A DNA stretch of 64,000 nt, taken from positions 74,828-138,827 of the forward strand of contig JAEWBG010000065.1 in assembly GCA_023391335.1 (NCBI GenBank). Reading direction: 5' to 3'. Numbering within the stretch: the stretch's first letter is position 1; every line of letters begins with the position of its first letter. This DNA is from Pseudomonadota bacterium (GTDB lineage: Bacteria > Pseudomonadota > Gammaproteobacteria > Steroidobacterales > Steroidobacteraceae). Below, piece by piece: positions 17,238 through 26,793 of the stretch. Under the pieces are notes generated by a model. It was given only the letters and a program-made list of their open reading frames with translations, had not been told where the DNA came from and made no database searches. A program made the position numbers and the translations under genes.

Positions 17238-17762
17238 CTACCACTGCGCGGTGCGATACCGGCGCGCAAGTAGGCGGTCCACAGAAAACGCGCCGGGCCC
17301 TTTGATCGCGAGCATCAGCAGCATGAAACCCCACAAATAGTGCTGGCCGATCGCTGCTTCGAAACCTTCTTGAAACAGCACGTGTGCATAGCTGATGACC
17401 GCGAGTGCGTTGACGGCGAACAATCCGACAGCACCGAGACGCCCTGCTAACCCAAGAATCACGAGAAGCGGGAAAAACAGTTCACCGAACGAGCCGACCA
17501 CCGCAGCGACATGAGGTGCGAGCAGCGGGACGCGGTACTCGTCTTCAAACAACGAAAGCGTCTGATCCCACGCAGAGATCTTCAGCCACCCGGAATGCAG
17601 AAAGACCCAGCTCACATACAAGCGCGTCGTCAACGCGAACGGGGAGTAAAGCAAGTCCAACCAGCGAGAGGTTGATTGCAACGCCGTCACAAATGCTGGA
17701 GCACTGCGATTCGCGTGGAAATTCGAGTAGCTGGTCGGAGCGGCCTGATTCGCGACGTTCAT
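17238..17762 (-). CDS. DoxX family membrane protein
   Basis: A 174-residue inner-membrane protein with four helices. The DoxX core runs TTRLYVSWVFLHSGWLKISAWDQTLSLFEDEY, followed by LLAPHVAAVVGSFGELFFPLLVILGLAGRLGA and a final GFMLLMLAIKGPGAFSVDRLL. DoxX proteins are linked to thiosulfate:quinone oxidoreductase or to redox stress, but most bacterial homologues have no assigned role. It stands alone, convergent with the RHH gene. Confidence 0.82.
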   Translation of the reverse strand: MNVANQAAPTSYSNFHANRSAPAFVTALQSTSRWLDLLYSPFALTTRLYVSWVFLHSGWLKISAWDQTLSLFEDEYRVPLLAPHVAAVVGSFGELFFPLLVILGLAGRLGAVGLFAVNALAVISYAHVLFQEGFEAAIGQHYLWGFMLLMLAIKGPGAFSVDRLLARRYRTAQW

Positions 17763-18095
17763 GTGGCACCTCGTGTTCTCGATAGCCCACTGACCTGAGA
17801 GGCGCGAGAAACATTACGCATAACCGAGGGGGTGTTGCCTTCGCGTCCTTATGGTGGGAGCAGGCGGCTCCCGCTGGCGAGCCTTCCGCCGCTCCTATTA
17901 ATAAGAGAGATAGGCGCTTCTGAGGCGTTCGATGAAACAAATAGCTCGCAGGATCAGCAGCTTACTCGACTATTCACGATGGATGCTTCGCACCAAGAGG
18001 GGCAGTCGTCAGGTCGGACTGCACTGCAGTCAGGAAGGACTAACGTCAGGTTAGACGGGAACGCAGACGCAATCCGCCAGACCCGGTTGAGGCTT
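17763..18095. other. Intergenic stretch with two short dyads
   Basis: No gene is supported. There is a hairpin-forming GGGAGC ... GCTCCC near 17856-17875 and a 7-bp dyad GACTGCACTGCAGTC near 18019-18033. The second lies beyond the LysR stop on the minus strand and may help end that transcript. Confidence 0.3.
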
Positions 18096-19034
18096 CTACT
18101 GCTTTGTCGACTTTCGAGCGCGAGGTCGCTTATCCATGAACAAGTCAGCCACCACGCCGCGGAGCCAGCGATTGGCCGCGTCATGTTGGAATCGGGAATG
18201 CCAGTGCTGGCGAACGACACGAGGCCGAGCCTTGAAGGGCGGCTTCACCAGTTTGATCGCGGCGAGACGCGCCAGACTGGCACCGATCGCATAGGGCACG
18301 GTGAAGATGAGATCCGAACGCTCCAGCAGTGTCGGGATCGCCAGAAAGTGTTCGAGTCGAACCGAGATATGCCGTGTAAGTCCTTGTTGTTGCAGCTCTG
18401 CTTCTAGGGAATCGTTCATGTGCCCAGCGGGATGCACGACTGCATGCCGGCCTTCGATGAATTGCTTGCGGCTGAGCTCCCCACCGATGGTTGGATGGTC
18501 CGCGCGCACGATGCACACGAAGGTATGCGTGAAAAGTCGCTGCTGATAGACCGCTGCACTGCCGAGTTCTGGAAAGAAGCCAATTGCCAAATCCACTTCG
18601 CCCTTGCGCAGCGCGGGCTCGAGTTCGGCGGCAGGCAAATTGACCGTTCGCAATTGCATCCTCGGCCCGAGCGTACTGAGCCGCTCCATGATCTGAGGCA
18701 AGAACACCAGCTCACCAATGTCCTGCATGTTCAAGGTGATGGCACGTGTTGCAGTCGCGGGGTCGAAGATCGGCTGCTGCAGTAGATCCGCCCGGATCCG
18801 GTCAATGACTTCCTCGAGCGGTGCCGCCATCGCTTCTGAGAACGGTGTCGGATGAATGCCTCTGGAGGTGCGTATGAAGAGGGGATCGCCGAAGGTCTTG
18901 CGCAGTCGATTCAGCGCAAAACTCGTGGCGGGCTGGCTCATGCCGAGTTGCCGAGCAGCTTGGCTCACGCTTCGCGAACGCAGCAACGCATCGAAGACGA
19001 CAAGCAGGTTGAGGTCGATATCGGTGATATCCAT
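18096..19034 (-). CDS. LysR-type regulator (NodD/SyrM-like)
   Basis: A 312-residue regulator. The N-terminal HTH is textbook (LLVVFDALLRSRSVSQAARQLGMSQPATSFALNRLRKTFGDPLFIRTSRGIHPT), and the effector domain begins around residue 90. The opening MDITDIDLNLLVVFDALL is typical of the NodD/SyrM/NahR-like branch, whose members often sense aromatic compounds. It is divergent from the hydroxycinnamate operon 385 bases away, so regulating that operon is possible, although two repeat units lie between and the operon has its own LysR gene at the end. Confidence 0.88.
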   Translation of the reverse strand: MDITDIDLNLLVVFDALLRSRSVSQAARQLGMSQPATSFALNRLRKTFGDPLFIRTSRGIHPTPFSEAMAAPLEEVIDRIRADLLQQPIFDPATATRAITLNMQDIGELVFLPQIMERLSTLGPRMQLRTVNLPAAELEPALRKGEVDLAIGFFPELGSAAVYQQRLFTHTFVCIVRADHPTIGGELSRKQFIEGRHAVVHPAGHMNDSLEAELQQQGLTRHISVRLEHFLAIPTLLERSDLIFTVPYAIGASLARLAAIKLVKPPFKARPRVVRQHWHSRFQHDAANRWLRGVVADLFMDKRPRARKSTKQ

Positions 19035-19040
19035 GTTGCT

Positions 19041-19053
19041 TATATCTTATATA
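19041..19053. promoter_or_regulatory. T-N11-A dyad at the LysR start
   Basis: TATATCTTATATA is a perfect 5-bp inverted repeat with 3-base centre and fits the LysR-box form T-N11-A. It ends 7 bases upstream of the LysR ATG and could serve autoregulation; it also overlaps where a -10 box would be. Confidence 0.45.
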
Positions 19054-19136
19054 CCGGACCTAGGGGTTTCCAAATAAGCCGTATCCGGGCGAAATCGCTG
19101 GCCAGCAGGGACGGAATTCAGAGTCGATAGGTTCTC

Positions 19137-19213
19137 GGACAGGATTAACAGGATGGTGTCGGCCAGTCAGTTTGCTCCGCCGTCTTCATCCTGTTCATCT
19201 TGTAAATCCTGTC
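19137..19213. repeat. ACAGGAT-type inverted repeat, unit A
   Basis: Left arm GGACAGGATTAACAGGATGG and right arm CATCCTGTTCATCTTGTAAATCCTGTC enclose about 30 unrelated bases. Each arm is itself three 9-base ACAGGATNA steps. Same family as 19256-19341, 28017-28480 and 55175-55392. Confidence 0.85.
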
Positions 19214-19255
19214 TAGAGTCTTTTCCTCGCATCCGGAGCAGAGGCAAAGAAGCTT

Positions 19256-19341
19256 GGACAGGATGAACAGGATTGACAGGATGATGTGAGCCAATGAGTG
19301 AGCTCCGTCGTTCTCATCCTGTTCATCTTGTTAATCCTGTC
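19256..19341. repeat. ACAGGAT-type inverted repeat, unit B
   Basis: Left arm GGACAGGATGAACAGGATTG... and right arm ...GTTAATCCTGTC form a long imperfect hairpin; the middle is not conserved. Separated from unit A by 42 bases and ends 78 bases before the hydratase/dehydrogenase gene. Confidence 0.85.
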
Positions 19342-19418
19342 TACAGTCTTCTCTTCGTATCCGAAAGCAGAGACAGAGAAGCCGGTCAGGCGATCACTAT
19401 TTAAGGGGATTCATTCGA

Positions 19419-21545
19419 ATGGAAAAGTCTCAGGTCGTACGCGTTGAGCGCGACGGCGAACTCGCGCTTGTCATCGCCCACAACCCACCGGTCAACACCA
19501 TCACAGCGGAGGTGCGTGCCGGATTGCGATCGGCATTGGATGAGCTGAAGCGCATGTCAGACGTGAAGGGCATTCTGCTGATGTGCGAAGGCAGCACCTT
19601 CTTCTCAGGTGCAGATATCGGCGAATTCAACGGCCCGCCAAAGGAAGAGGACTATCGCAATCTCTTCAACGCGTATGAGGCGCTAGACCTCCCCGTCGTT
19701 GCAGCAATGCACGGAACTGTACTCGGCGGCGGACTCGAGATCGCCTTGGCCTGTCACTACCGTGTCGCAGCAGCAGGCACGCGTCTCGGATTACCCGAAG
19801 TCACGCTCGGCATCATTCCTGGAGCGGGCGGCACACAGCGCATGCCGCGCCTGATCGGTGCGGAGAAAGCCCTCGAACTCATTCTTTCAGCGAGGCCAGT
19901 GGATGCGAAGCAAGCTCAACAGCTTGGTTTCATCGACGCGGTGATCGACGGCGATCTGCGAACCGGCGCGATTCGATATCTGCGCGGACTCATCGCCGAA
20001 GGCAAGCGTGCCCGACGCACCGGCGAAATGAGCGTCGATCCGAATACGGCGACGGCTGAAGTGTTCGAGCGCATGACGGAGTTGGCTCGCAAGTCGTACC
20101 CCAATCGCAATGCTGGACTGGTTGCCGTGGATGCGGTCCGCAAAGCTGCGTATGCGCCGCTCGCGGAAGGACTCGCGTATGAAACCGCGCTCGTCAACGA
20201 ATGCAAGGTCAGCGTCGAATCCAAAGGCGCTGTGCATGTGTTCTTCGCCGAGCGCGAGACGCGGCGGATTCCAGGCCTGGGTGATGAGATCAAAGCCGCT
20301 GCGGTGAAGTCTGCAGGCGTGATCGGTGCCGGCACGATGGGCGGAGGAATCGCGATCTGCTTCGCGAATGCCGGCATTCCAGTGACGTTGATCGATGCGA
20401 GCGATGAAGCCTTGCAACGCGGGCTCGCCACGATCGACCGCACATATCAGACGATGGTCGATCGCGGTCGATTGACGGCCGACGACAAAACGCGGCGCAT
20501 GCAGTTGATTACGCCATCGCTGGACTATCAGGCGCTGCGCGATGCGGACGTCATCGTCGAGGCCGTGTTCGAGAGCATGGAGCTAAAGCAAAAGATCTTT
20601 ACGCAATTGGACACGGTTGCAAAACCGGGCGCAGTGCTCGCAACCAACACGTCCACGCTCGACATAGAGCGCATCGCTGAGGTGACCAAGCGCCCTGGCG
20701 ATGTCATCGGGATGCACTTTTTCTCGCCCGCCAATGTGATGCCGCTCCTTGAAGTCGTCCGCACGTCGAAGACTTCGCCGCACACGATTCGCACCGTCAT
20801 GGATTTAGCGAAGCCGCTGCGCAAGACGCCGGTACTCGCACGCGTGTGCTACGGCTTTATCGGTAATCGCATGATGGAAGGCTACGCGCGCGAAGCCGAA
20901 CGCATGGTGCTGGAAGGTGCGACGCCGCGCGCCGTCGATAACGCGTTGGAAGAGTGGGGCATGGCGATGGGCATTCTCGCGGTGTTCGACATGGCGGGAA
21001 TCGATGTCGGCGTGAACGTGCACAAGGCGAACGCCTCCCAATATCCGCCGGATCCGACGTACTACCAAGCAGACTTTGCTTTGCACGAAGCAGGGCGCAT
21101 GGGACAGAAAAACGGCAAGGGCTACTATCGATACGAGAAGGGCAATCGCGCGCGATTCGACGATCCTGAAGCGATCGAGATTCTGCGCCAGCGCGCCAAA
21201 ACATTGAACGTTCCGCAACGAACGCACAGCAAAGAAGAGATCGTCGAACGCTGCGTGTACCCGTTGTTGAACGAAGGCTTCCGCATTCTCGGCGAACGGA
21301 TTGCGCTGCGAGCGTCGGACATCGATGTCGTGTGGACGTCGGGCTATGGATTCCCTCGTTATCGCGGCGGACCGATGTTCTATGCCGAAACGATTGGCCT
21401 CAAGACGTTGTTGGCTGGAATGAAGAAGTACGGCGCGCTCTTGGGCCCGATGCATTGGCAGCCGGCACCGCTGTTGGTTGAACTCGTCGAACGCGACATG
21501 ACCATTGCACAATGGGAGCAGTCCGTTAAGGGAGCGCAACCATGA
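19419..21545 (+). CDS. Bifunctional enoyl-CoA hydratase / 3-hydroxyacyl-CoA dehydrogenase (FadB/FadJ type)
   Basis: A 708-residue two-domain enzyme. Residues 1-190 are a crotonase domain with the oxyanion block GGGLEIALACHYRVA and the second catalytic Glu in LPEVTLGIIPGAGGTQR; from about residue 296 comes an NAD site (VIGAGTMGGGIAICFANAGIPVTLID) and the dehydrogenase with His in IGMHFFSPAN, then two C-terminal 3HCDH helical domains. Both activities look intact. It is first in an operon with an amidohydrolase, feruloyl-CoA synthase and a permease, so it probably hydrates feruloyl/coumaroyl-CoA and oxidises the 3-hydroxy product rather than serving general fatty-acid oxidation. Confidence 0.93.
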   Translation: MEKSQVVRVERDGELALVIAHNPPVNTITAEVRAGLRSALDELKRMSDVKGILLMCEGSTFFSGADIGEFNGPPKEEDYRNLFNAYEALDLPVVAAMHGTVLGGGLEIALACHYRVAAAGTRLGLPEVTLGIIPGAGGTQRMPRLIGAEKALELILSARPVDAKQAQQLGFIDAVIDGDLRTGAIRYLRGLIAEGKRARRTGEMSVDPNTATAEVFERMTELARKSYPNRNAGLVAVDAVRKAAYAPLAEGLAYETALVNECKVSVESKGAVHVFFAERETRRIPGLGDEIKAAAVKSAGVIGAGTMGGGIAICFANAGIPVTLIDASDEALQRGLATIDRTYQTMVDRGRLTADDKTRRMQLITPSLDYQALRDADVIVEAVFESMELKQKIFTQLDTVAKPGAVLATNTSTLDIERIAEVTKRPGDVIGMHFFSPANVMPLLEVVRTSKTSPHTIRTVMDLAKPLRKTPVLARVCYGFIGNRMMEGYAREAERMVLEGATPRAVDNALEEWGMAMGILAVFDMAGIDVGVNVHKANASQYPPDPTYYQADFALHEAGRMGQKNGKGYYRYEKGNRARFDDPEAIEILRQRAKTLNVPQRTHSKEEIVERCVYPLLNEGFRILGERIALRASDIDVVWTSGYGFPRYRGGPMFYAETIGLKTLLAGMKKYGALLGPMHWQPAPLLVELVERDMTIAQWEQSVKGAQP

Positions 21546-22411
21546 AACTGAGCGAACTGATCGCCATCGACGTACACACCCACGCGGAAGTGTCGTGCCG
21601 TCAGGAGCCGGATGAAGCGTGGAAGCCTTTCGAAGAGGCGTCCGCAAAATACTTCAAATCAGGCAAGCGTCCGACGATCGCCGAAACGATTGCCTACTAC
21701 CGCGAGCGGAAGATCGGGCTCGTGATGTTCACCGTCGATTCCGAATTCGAGATCGGTGCACGGCGGATCCCGAACGAAGAGGTCGCCGATGCGGCGCGCG
21801 AGAACGCCGACATCATGATGGCTTTTGCGAGTATCGATCCGCACAAAGGCAAGATGGGCGTGCGAGAAGCCCGACGGCTGATCAAGGATGGCGTGATTCG
21901 CGGCTTCAAGTTTCATCCGACGCTGCAGGGCTTCTTTCCGAACGACCGCATCGCGTATCAGCTCTACGAAGTCATCGCCGAGCACAAACTGCCGGCGATC
22001 TTTCACAGCGGACACTCGGGCATGGGCACGGGCTTGCCGGGCGGCGGCGGATTGCGCCTGAAGTATTCCAATCCCATCCACTTGGATGACGTGGCTGCGG
22101 ATTTTCCAGATATGAAGATCATCATCGCGCATCCGTCATGGCCTTGGCAGGATGAAGCGCTCTCGGTGTGTTTGCACAAGCCGAACGTCTACATCGATTT
22201 GTCAGGTTGGTCGCCCAAGTACTTCCCGCCGCAGTTGGTGCAATACGCAAACACGCAGTTGAAAACCAAAATGCTGTTCGGATCCGACTATCCCTTGATC
22301 ACGCCGGATCGTTGGATCAAAGATTTCAAAGAAGCGGGTTTCAAACCAGAAGTGCACGATCTCATTCTCAAGCAGAATGCGATTCGCGCGCTCGGCCTCA
22401 CGGAGGCATAA
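21542..22411 (+). CDS. Amidohydrolase_2-family protein in hydroxycinnamate operon
   Basis: A 289-residue TIM-barrel protein. The HxH metal motif is in IDVHTHAE, further candidate ligands lie in GFKFHPTLQGF, PAIFHSGHSG and AHPSW, and the catalytic Asp is in LFGSDYPL. The family includes decarboxylases and C-C hydrolases of aromatic pathways. It overlaps the preceding gene by 4 bases (ATGA), and the next gene follows after 2 bases. By position it could cleave the 3-oxo-arylpropionyl-CoA or its acid made by the first enzyme; that is an inference and no thiolase is present in the operon. Confidence 0.82.
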   Translation: MKLSELIAIDVHTHAEVSCRQEPDEAWKPFEEASAKYFKSGKRPTIAETIAYYRERKIGLVMFTVDSEFEIGARRIPNEEVADAARENADIMMAFASIDPHKGKMGVREARRLIKDGVIRGFKFHPTLQGFFPNDRIAYQLYEVIAEHKLPAIFHSGHSGMGTGLPGGGGLRLKYSNPIHLDDVAADFPDMKIIIAHPSWPWQDEALSVCLHKPNVYIDLSGWSPKYFPPQLVQYANTQLKTKMLFGSDYPLITPDRWIKDFKEAGFKPEVHDLILKQNAIRALGLTEA

Positions 22412-22413
22412 GG

Positions 22414-24252
22414 ATGCCGAACGCATCCACGACGTGGACACCGGATCCCTTCAGCACGGCATTCGAGTATCGCGACGACGGCTCGATGCTGTTAAAGCCC
22501 CTCGGAAAAATGCAGCCCTATCCAGGGAGAGTGATGGATTGGCTGGAGCAGGGCGCTGCTCAGTATCCGGATCGAGTGCTAGTCGCGCGTCGCGACAAGC
22601 AAGGGCACTGGCGAACTGTTTCCTACGCTCAAATGCTGCCACGCGTGCGGAGAATCGCAGCGGGTTTGCACAAGCGCGGGCTCAACGCAGAGCGGCCGAT
22701 ACTGATCCTCTCGGGCAACAGCATCGAACACATGATGCTGAAGTTCGGTGCGATGTGGGCGGGCATTCCGTATTGCTCTGTCTCGCCCGCGTACTCGCAA
22801 GTTTCCGGCGAACTGGCCAAGCTGCGTTACGTCTTTTCCTTGCTCACGCCCGGCCTTATCGCGGCTTTCGATACACCACAATTCAAGAGAGCACTGGCCG
22901 TCGCCGGCAGCGATGTCGAAATCGTCGGCGATGCAGACGTCGAAGGTCGCTCGATGATCTCGCTCGAAGCGCTCGAGGCCGAGCCATCGAAGACCCTCGA
23001 CGACCAGCACGCGACGACCGGGCTCGACACGATCGTCAAGTTCTTGCTCACGTCCGGTTCGACCGGTCAACCGAAGGCGGTCATCACGACGAATCGAATG
23101 TTGTGCAGCAATGCGGTCATGTTGCGCCAGCCGATGCCGTTCGTGATCGACGAGCTGCCGATATTGGTTGATTGGCTGCCGTGGAATCACACGTTCGGCG
23201 GCAGCCACAACATCGGCTTGGTCTTGAGCAATGGCGGAACGCTCTACATCGATGACGGCAAGCCGACGCCAGCGGGTATTGCCGCGACGCTGGCAAACTT
23301 GCGCGAGATTTCACCGACCGTCTACTTCAACGTGCCGAAGGGATTCGAAATGATCGCGCAGCAACTGCATAGCGATCAGCTCTTGCGTCGCACGTTTTAT
23401 CGCGACTTGCGTGCATGCTTTTTCGCCGGCGCATCGCTTGCTCAACACACTTGGGATCTGCTCGACAACGCTTCACTTGCCGAACGCGGATTGCGCACGC
23501 CGATTTTGTCCGGCCTTGGCGCAACGGAGACCGGACCTTCGGTCACATTCACCACGCCAGCGATGGGGCGCAGCGGAGTCATCGGACTGCCTGCCTCAGG
23601 CACGCTCGTGAAGTTGGCGCCCGTCGCCGAGAAGCTCGAGATACGCGTCAAGAGCCCGAGCGTCACGCCGGGATATTGGCGCCAGCCGGATCTCACGGCG
23701 CAGTCATTCGACGAGGAAGGTTTCTATCGATTGGGCGATGCGGTGCGGCTCATCGATCCCACCGATCCAACGCGAGGCTTGAAGTTCGACGGCCGCATCG
23801 GTGAGGACTTCAAGCTCGCCAATGGAACGTGGGTGAGTGTGGGTCCGCTGCGTGCCGATCTGATTCATGCATTGGCGCCGATCGCACAGGATGTCGTGAT
23901 CGCGGGTCTAGATGCGGACTACGTGGCGGTTATCGTTATTCCTGACGTTGCAGCATGCGCCAATTTGCTGGGCATCCAATCGAGGACGCACGCGGATCTC
24001 GCGATCAATACGGCGCTCATCGAACATCTGCGTCAGCGGTTGCAAGAACACGCCCGAGCGAATCCATCGAGCACGCGTTGCGTTCGTCGCGCCTTGCTGT
24101 TGCCCTCGCCGCCATCGCTAGATCATGGCGAGATCACCGACAAGGGATCGATCAACCAACGCGCGGTGCTCCATCATCGTGCCGAATGCGTCGCCCAACT
24201 GTATGCGGCGACGCGGCTGCCGCACATTGCAGAGATCGAGTTGAGCGCATGA
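22414..24252 (+). CDS. fcs: Feruloyl-CoA synthase (AMP-forming acyl-CoA ligase)
   Basis: A 612-residue ligase that activates ferulate or p-coumarate with ATP and CoA. The phosphate loop is LLTSGSTGQPKAV; the adenylate motif is LSGLGATETGPS, then GDAVRL and DGRIGEDFKLANGTWVSVG. The sequence EDFKLANGTWV is characteristic of feruloyl-CoA synthases rather than fatty acyl-CoA ligases. The ATG at 22414 has GGAGG 9 bases upstream; an upstream in-frame ATG at 22168 lies inside the amidohydrolase. It is the entry enzyme of the operon. Confidence 0.85.
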   Translation: MPNASTTWTPDPFSTAFEYRDDGSMLLKPLGKMQPYPGRVMDWLEQGAAQYPDRVLVARRDKQGHWRTVSYAQMLPRVRRIAAGLHKRGLNAERPILILSGNSIEHMMLKFGAMWAGIPYCSVSPAYSQVSGELAKLRYVFSLLTPGLIAAFDTPQFKRALAVAGSDVEIVGDADVEGRSMISLEALEAEPSKTLDDQHATTGLDTIVKFLLTSGSTGQPKAVITTNRMLCSNAVMLRQPMPFVIDELPILVDWLPWNHTFGGSHNIGLVLSNGGTLYIDDGKPTPAGIAATLANLREISPTVYFNVPKGFEMIAQQLHSDQLLRRTFYRDLRACFFAGASLAQHTWDLLDNASLAERGLRTPILSGLGATETGPSVTFTTPAMGRSGVIGLPASGTLVKLAPVAEKLEIRVKSPSVTPGYWRQPDLTAQSFDEEGFYRLGDAVRLIDPTDPTRGLKFDGRIGEDFKLANGTWVSVGPLRADLIHALAPIAQDVVIAGLDADYVAVIVIPDVAACANLLGIQSRTHADLAINTALIEHLRQRLQEHARANPSSTRCVRRALLLPSPPSLDHGEITDKGSINQRAVLHHRAECVAQLYAATRLPHIAEIELSA

Positions 24253-25538
24253 GCGGCGTGCCGGCAACGGTGAGCGCAAAGGTTCGCAGACGGATATTGC
24301 TGCCCATCGTTGTGCTGATCGTATTGAGTTCGCTGGATCGAGTGAACATCAGTTTCGCAGCGCTGCAGATGAATGCCGAGTTGGGAATTGCACCCGAAGC
24401 GTACGGACTCGCTGTCGGACTTTTCTTCGTGGGTTACTTGCTCTGTCAGTTTCCGAGCACTTCGATTCTCACACGCATTGGCGCCCGACGCTGGATTGCG
24501 GGCAGTGTGATCTTGTGGGGCTGTGTGGCGAGTGCCATGGCATTCGTGCAGAGCGCCGATCACTTATATGTATTGAGATTCTTGCTCGGGTGTGTGGAGT
24601 CGGGGTTCGCGCCAGGCGTCGTGTACTACTGCAGCGGCTGGCTGCCGGCACGCTATCGCGCCAACACCATTGCAATCACCATGCTCGCGATTCCGATCTC
24701 CGTGATCATCGGAGGGCCGCTCTGCGGATGGCTGATGCACGCACACAATCCGCTCGAGGCCGCGGGTTGGCGCTGGATGTTTTTGATGGAAGGTGCGGCG
24801 ACAGTCATCGCGGGGACGATTGCGTACTTCTTATTTGTCGATCGACCCTCGGAAGCCTCGTGGCTCTCACAGGCCGAGCGCGACTGGATCGAAGATGAAT
24901 TGCGACGCGAGGGTCCACCCACCCCGAGACGCGCAGACCGAGGCGCGCTGGTCACGGCTGCAACGGACGGTCGCACCTGGCTCGCAGCAGCAGTGTGGTG
25001 TACGACGCTGATCGGCGCCAACGGCCTGATCTTCTGGTTGCCGCAGGTCATCAAGGAATTGTCCTCTTATGGCGATCTCGCTGTGGGTGTGCTGTCTGCG
25101 TTGCCTTGGATCGGAATCGCGATCGGCATGATCGCGAACTCGTGGCACTCGGATCTCACACAGGAGCGCTATCGACATGTGGCGTTCGCGCTGCTGCTTG
25201 GAACGATCGCTCTCGTGGCCGCATCGATGATTGCGCACGGCGTGTTCGCACTGTTGTTGTTGGTCATCGGTGGTATAGGGCTGGGCGGCGCACAAGGCGT
25301 GTTCTGGTCGATTCCGACCACGTTCCTGTCGCGAGCAATCGCCGCGGCTGGCATCACTCTCATCAATTTGATTGGGAATGTGGGCGGGCTCATCGGTCCT
25401 TATCTCATCGGATTGATTCGCTCGCACAGCAGTTCATTCTCGGGGCCTGTGTGGTTTGTCGCCGCAGTGATGGCCTCGGGCGCAATCCTCATCTCCTTGC
25501 TGCATTCCAGCGAACGGAGGCTTAACCGTGGACAGTAG
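24249..25538 (+). CDS. MFS transporter, anion:cation symporter type
   Basis: A 429-residue 12-helix permease of the ACS subfamily: VNISFAALQMNAELGIAPEAYGLAVGLFFVGYLLCQFPS, then the loop LTRIGARRW and the VESGFAPGVVYYCSGWLP block. Members import glucarate, tartrate, phthalate or 4-hydroxyphenylacetate. It overlaps the ligase by 4 bases (ATGA), which makes hydroxycinnamate uptake its likely job. Confidence 0.88.
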   Translation: MSGVPATVSAKVRRRILLPIVVLIVLSSLDRVNISFAALQMNAELGIAPEAYGLAVGLFFVGYLLCQFPSTSILTRIGARRWIAGSVILWGCVASAMAFVQSADHLYVLRFLLGCVESGFAPGVVYYCSGWLPARYRANTIAITMLAIPISVIIGGPLCGWLMHAHNPLEAAGWRWMFLMEGAATVIAGTIAYFLFVDRPSEASWLSQAERDWIEDELRREGPPTPRRADRGALVTAATDGRTWLAAAVWCTTLIGANGLIFWLPQVIKELSSYGDLAVGVLSALPWIGIAIGMIANSWHSDLTQERYRHVAFALLLGTIALVAASMIAHGVFALLLLVIGGIGLGGAQGVFWSIPTTFLSRAIAAAGITLINLIGNVGGLIGPYLIGLIRSHSSSFSGPVWFVAAVMASGAILISLLHSSERRLNRGQ

Positions 25539-26445
25539 ACGTTTGCGTTACTTCGTGCAGATCGTCGACAGCCGTAGCATCACTCGGGCTGCCGCGGTCA
25601 CGGGCATTGCACAACCGGCACTCAGCCAGCAATTGGCGGTGCTCGAACAAGAGCTCAAGGTCAAGCTCGTCGATCGTTCTGTGTCCGGCGTTACGCCCAC
25701 GACAGCGGGGCGCATCCTTTACGCGCGTGCGCAGTCGATCCTGCGCCAATACGACGAACTACGGCGCGCGGTTCATCAAGAGGTGCTGCCGCTGTCGGGC
25801 TCAGTAAGCATCGGGATGTCGCCGACGATGATTCCTCGGTTTGCGTTCTCCATCATCGAGAAAGTCTGCACCCAACATCCGGAAATGCACTTGCAGATCC
25901 GCGAGGACGGCAGCGCGGCGCTTCATGATTTGCTCACCAGCGGACGCATTGAGTTGTCGATTTCTCCAACGCGACCCGACAACGAGCAGATCGTGGGCTA
26001 TGAAGTGCTCACCGAGCCCGTGGTCCTCATGTATCCGAGAGGCTGGGATATCGCCCCCAACGCATCTCTTGAAGACTTAGCAGCCCTGCCCTGGATTGTG
26101 CCGCGGCGGCCCAATTCGATTCGTTCGATCGTCGATGGTGTGTTCGCCGCCGCGAGTCTGACGCCGTATGTGGTCGTGGAGCTTGATTCGCTACACAACG
26201 TAATCGAGACCGTCCGGCGCGGGTTGGGCGTCGGTGCGATGGTGGTGAGCGCGATTCAAGGACATCTCGAAAGCGGCGATCTGCAAACCCGTTCGTTGGG
26301 TCCTGTGCCGCCGATGCGTCCGATGTTCCTTGCACATCGACGCTTGCCGGAGCTTTCGCCACCGGCTCAGTTCGTTTTCAACGCGCTGCTTGATCTTGCG
26401 GATGTCAAACGCGGCGAGCCGGTGTTGAAGAAGGCGGCGAATTAG
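25528..26445 (+). CDS. LysR-type regulator at the end of the hydroxycinnamate operon
   Basis: A 305-residue regulator with N-terminal HTH (LRYFVQIVDSRSITRAAAVTGIAQPALSQQLAVLEQELKVKLVDRS) and effector domain from residue 90. It starts at a GTG and overlaps the permease by 11 bases, so it is probably made from the operon transcript. The target is unproven, but a feedback on the hydroxycinnamate genes is the simplest reading. Being co-directional rather than divergent is less common for LysR genes. Confidence 0.87.
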   Translation: MDSRRLRYFVQIVDSRSITRAAAVTGIAQPALSQQLAVLEQELKVKLVDRSVSGVTPTTAGRILYARAQSILRQYDELRRAVHQEVLPLSGSVSIGMSPTMIPRFAFSIIEKVCTQHPEMHLQIREDGSAALHDLLTSGRIELSISPTRPDNEQIVGYEVLTEPVVLMYPRGWDIAPNASLEDLAALPWIVPRRPNSIRSIVDGVFAAASLTPYVVVELDSLHNVIETVRRGLGVGAMVVSAIQGHLESGDLQTRSLGPVPPMRPMFLAHRRLPELSPPAQFVFNALLDLADVKRGEPVLKKAAN

Positions 26446-26793
26446 AAGAAATACAACGTGATGCGGTGATGGGTGAAGGCGCGTTGCGCGGGAAGGGGTG
26501 TTGCTTATCACTGCGCGCGCGATACAGATTAGTTTGAGGTTGGATGGAAAAAGCCGGATCTCCGGCACCACATGTCAGTATTCGATGCGATGCGCCGTTC
26601 ACGCGCACGGCGCCTTCACTGCATCACTCCATCACTATTCGGATTGCCTCCGCCCTCGGACAGGGAACCGCGAGTTCTGAGCTAGTCACTAGTCACCAGT
26701 CACCAGTCACTAGATTGCTCCATCGGCACGCCCTATAGCGCCAGACACAGAGACTATTACCCGGCCGGCGATGTCGCGGCCTAAGATCGCCGC
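26446..26793. other. Intergenic region with a heptamer tandem repeat
   Basis: No gene is supported. The region contains a short heptamer array at 26682-26713 and ends with the P450 start. A promoter for the P450 is expected but no clear -10/-35 was found. Confidence 0.35.
26682..26713. repeat. Heptamer tandem repeat (AGTCACY)n
   Basis: Four near-identical 7-base steps of AGTCACT/AGTCACC flanked by TAG at each end. A related copy lies at 51411-51431. It does not overlap any gene. Confidence 0.75.
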
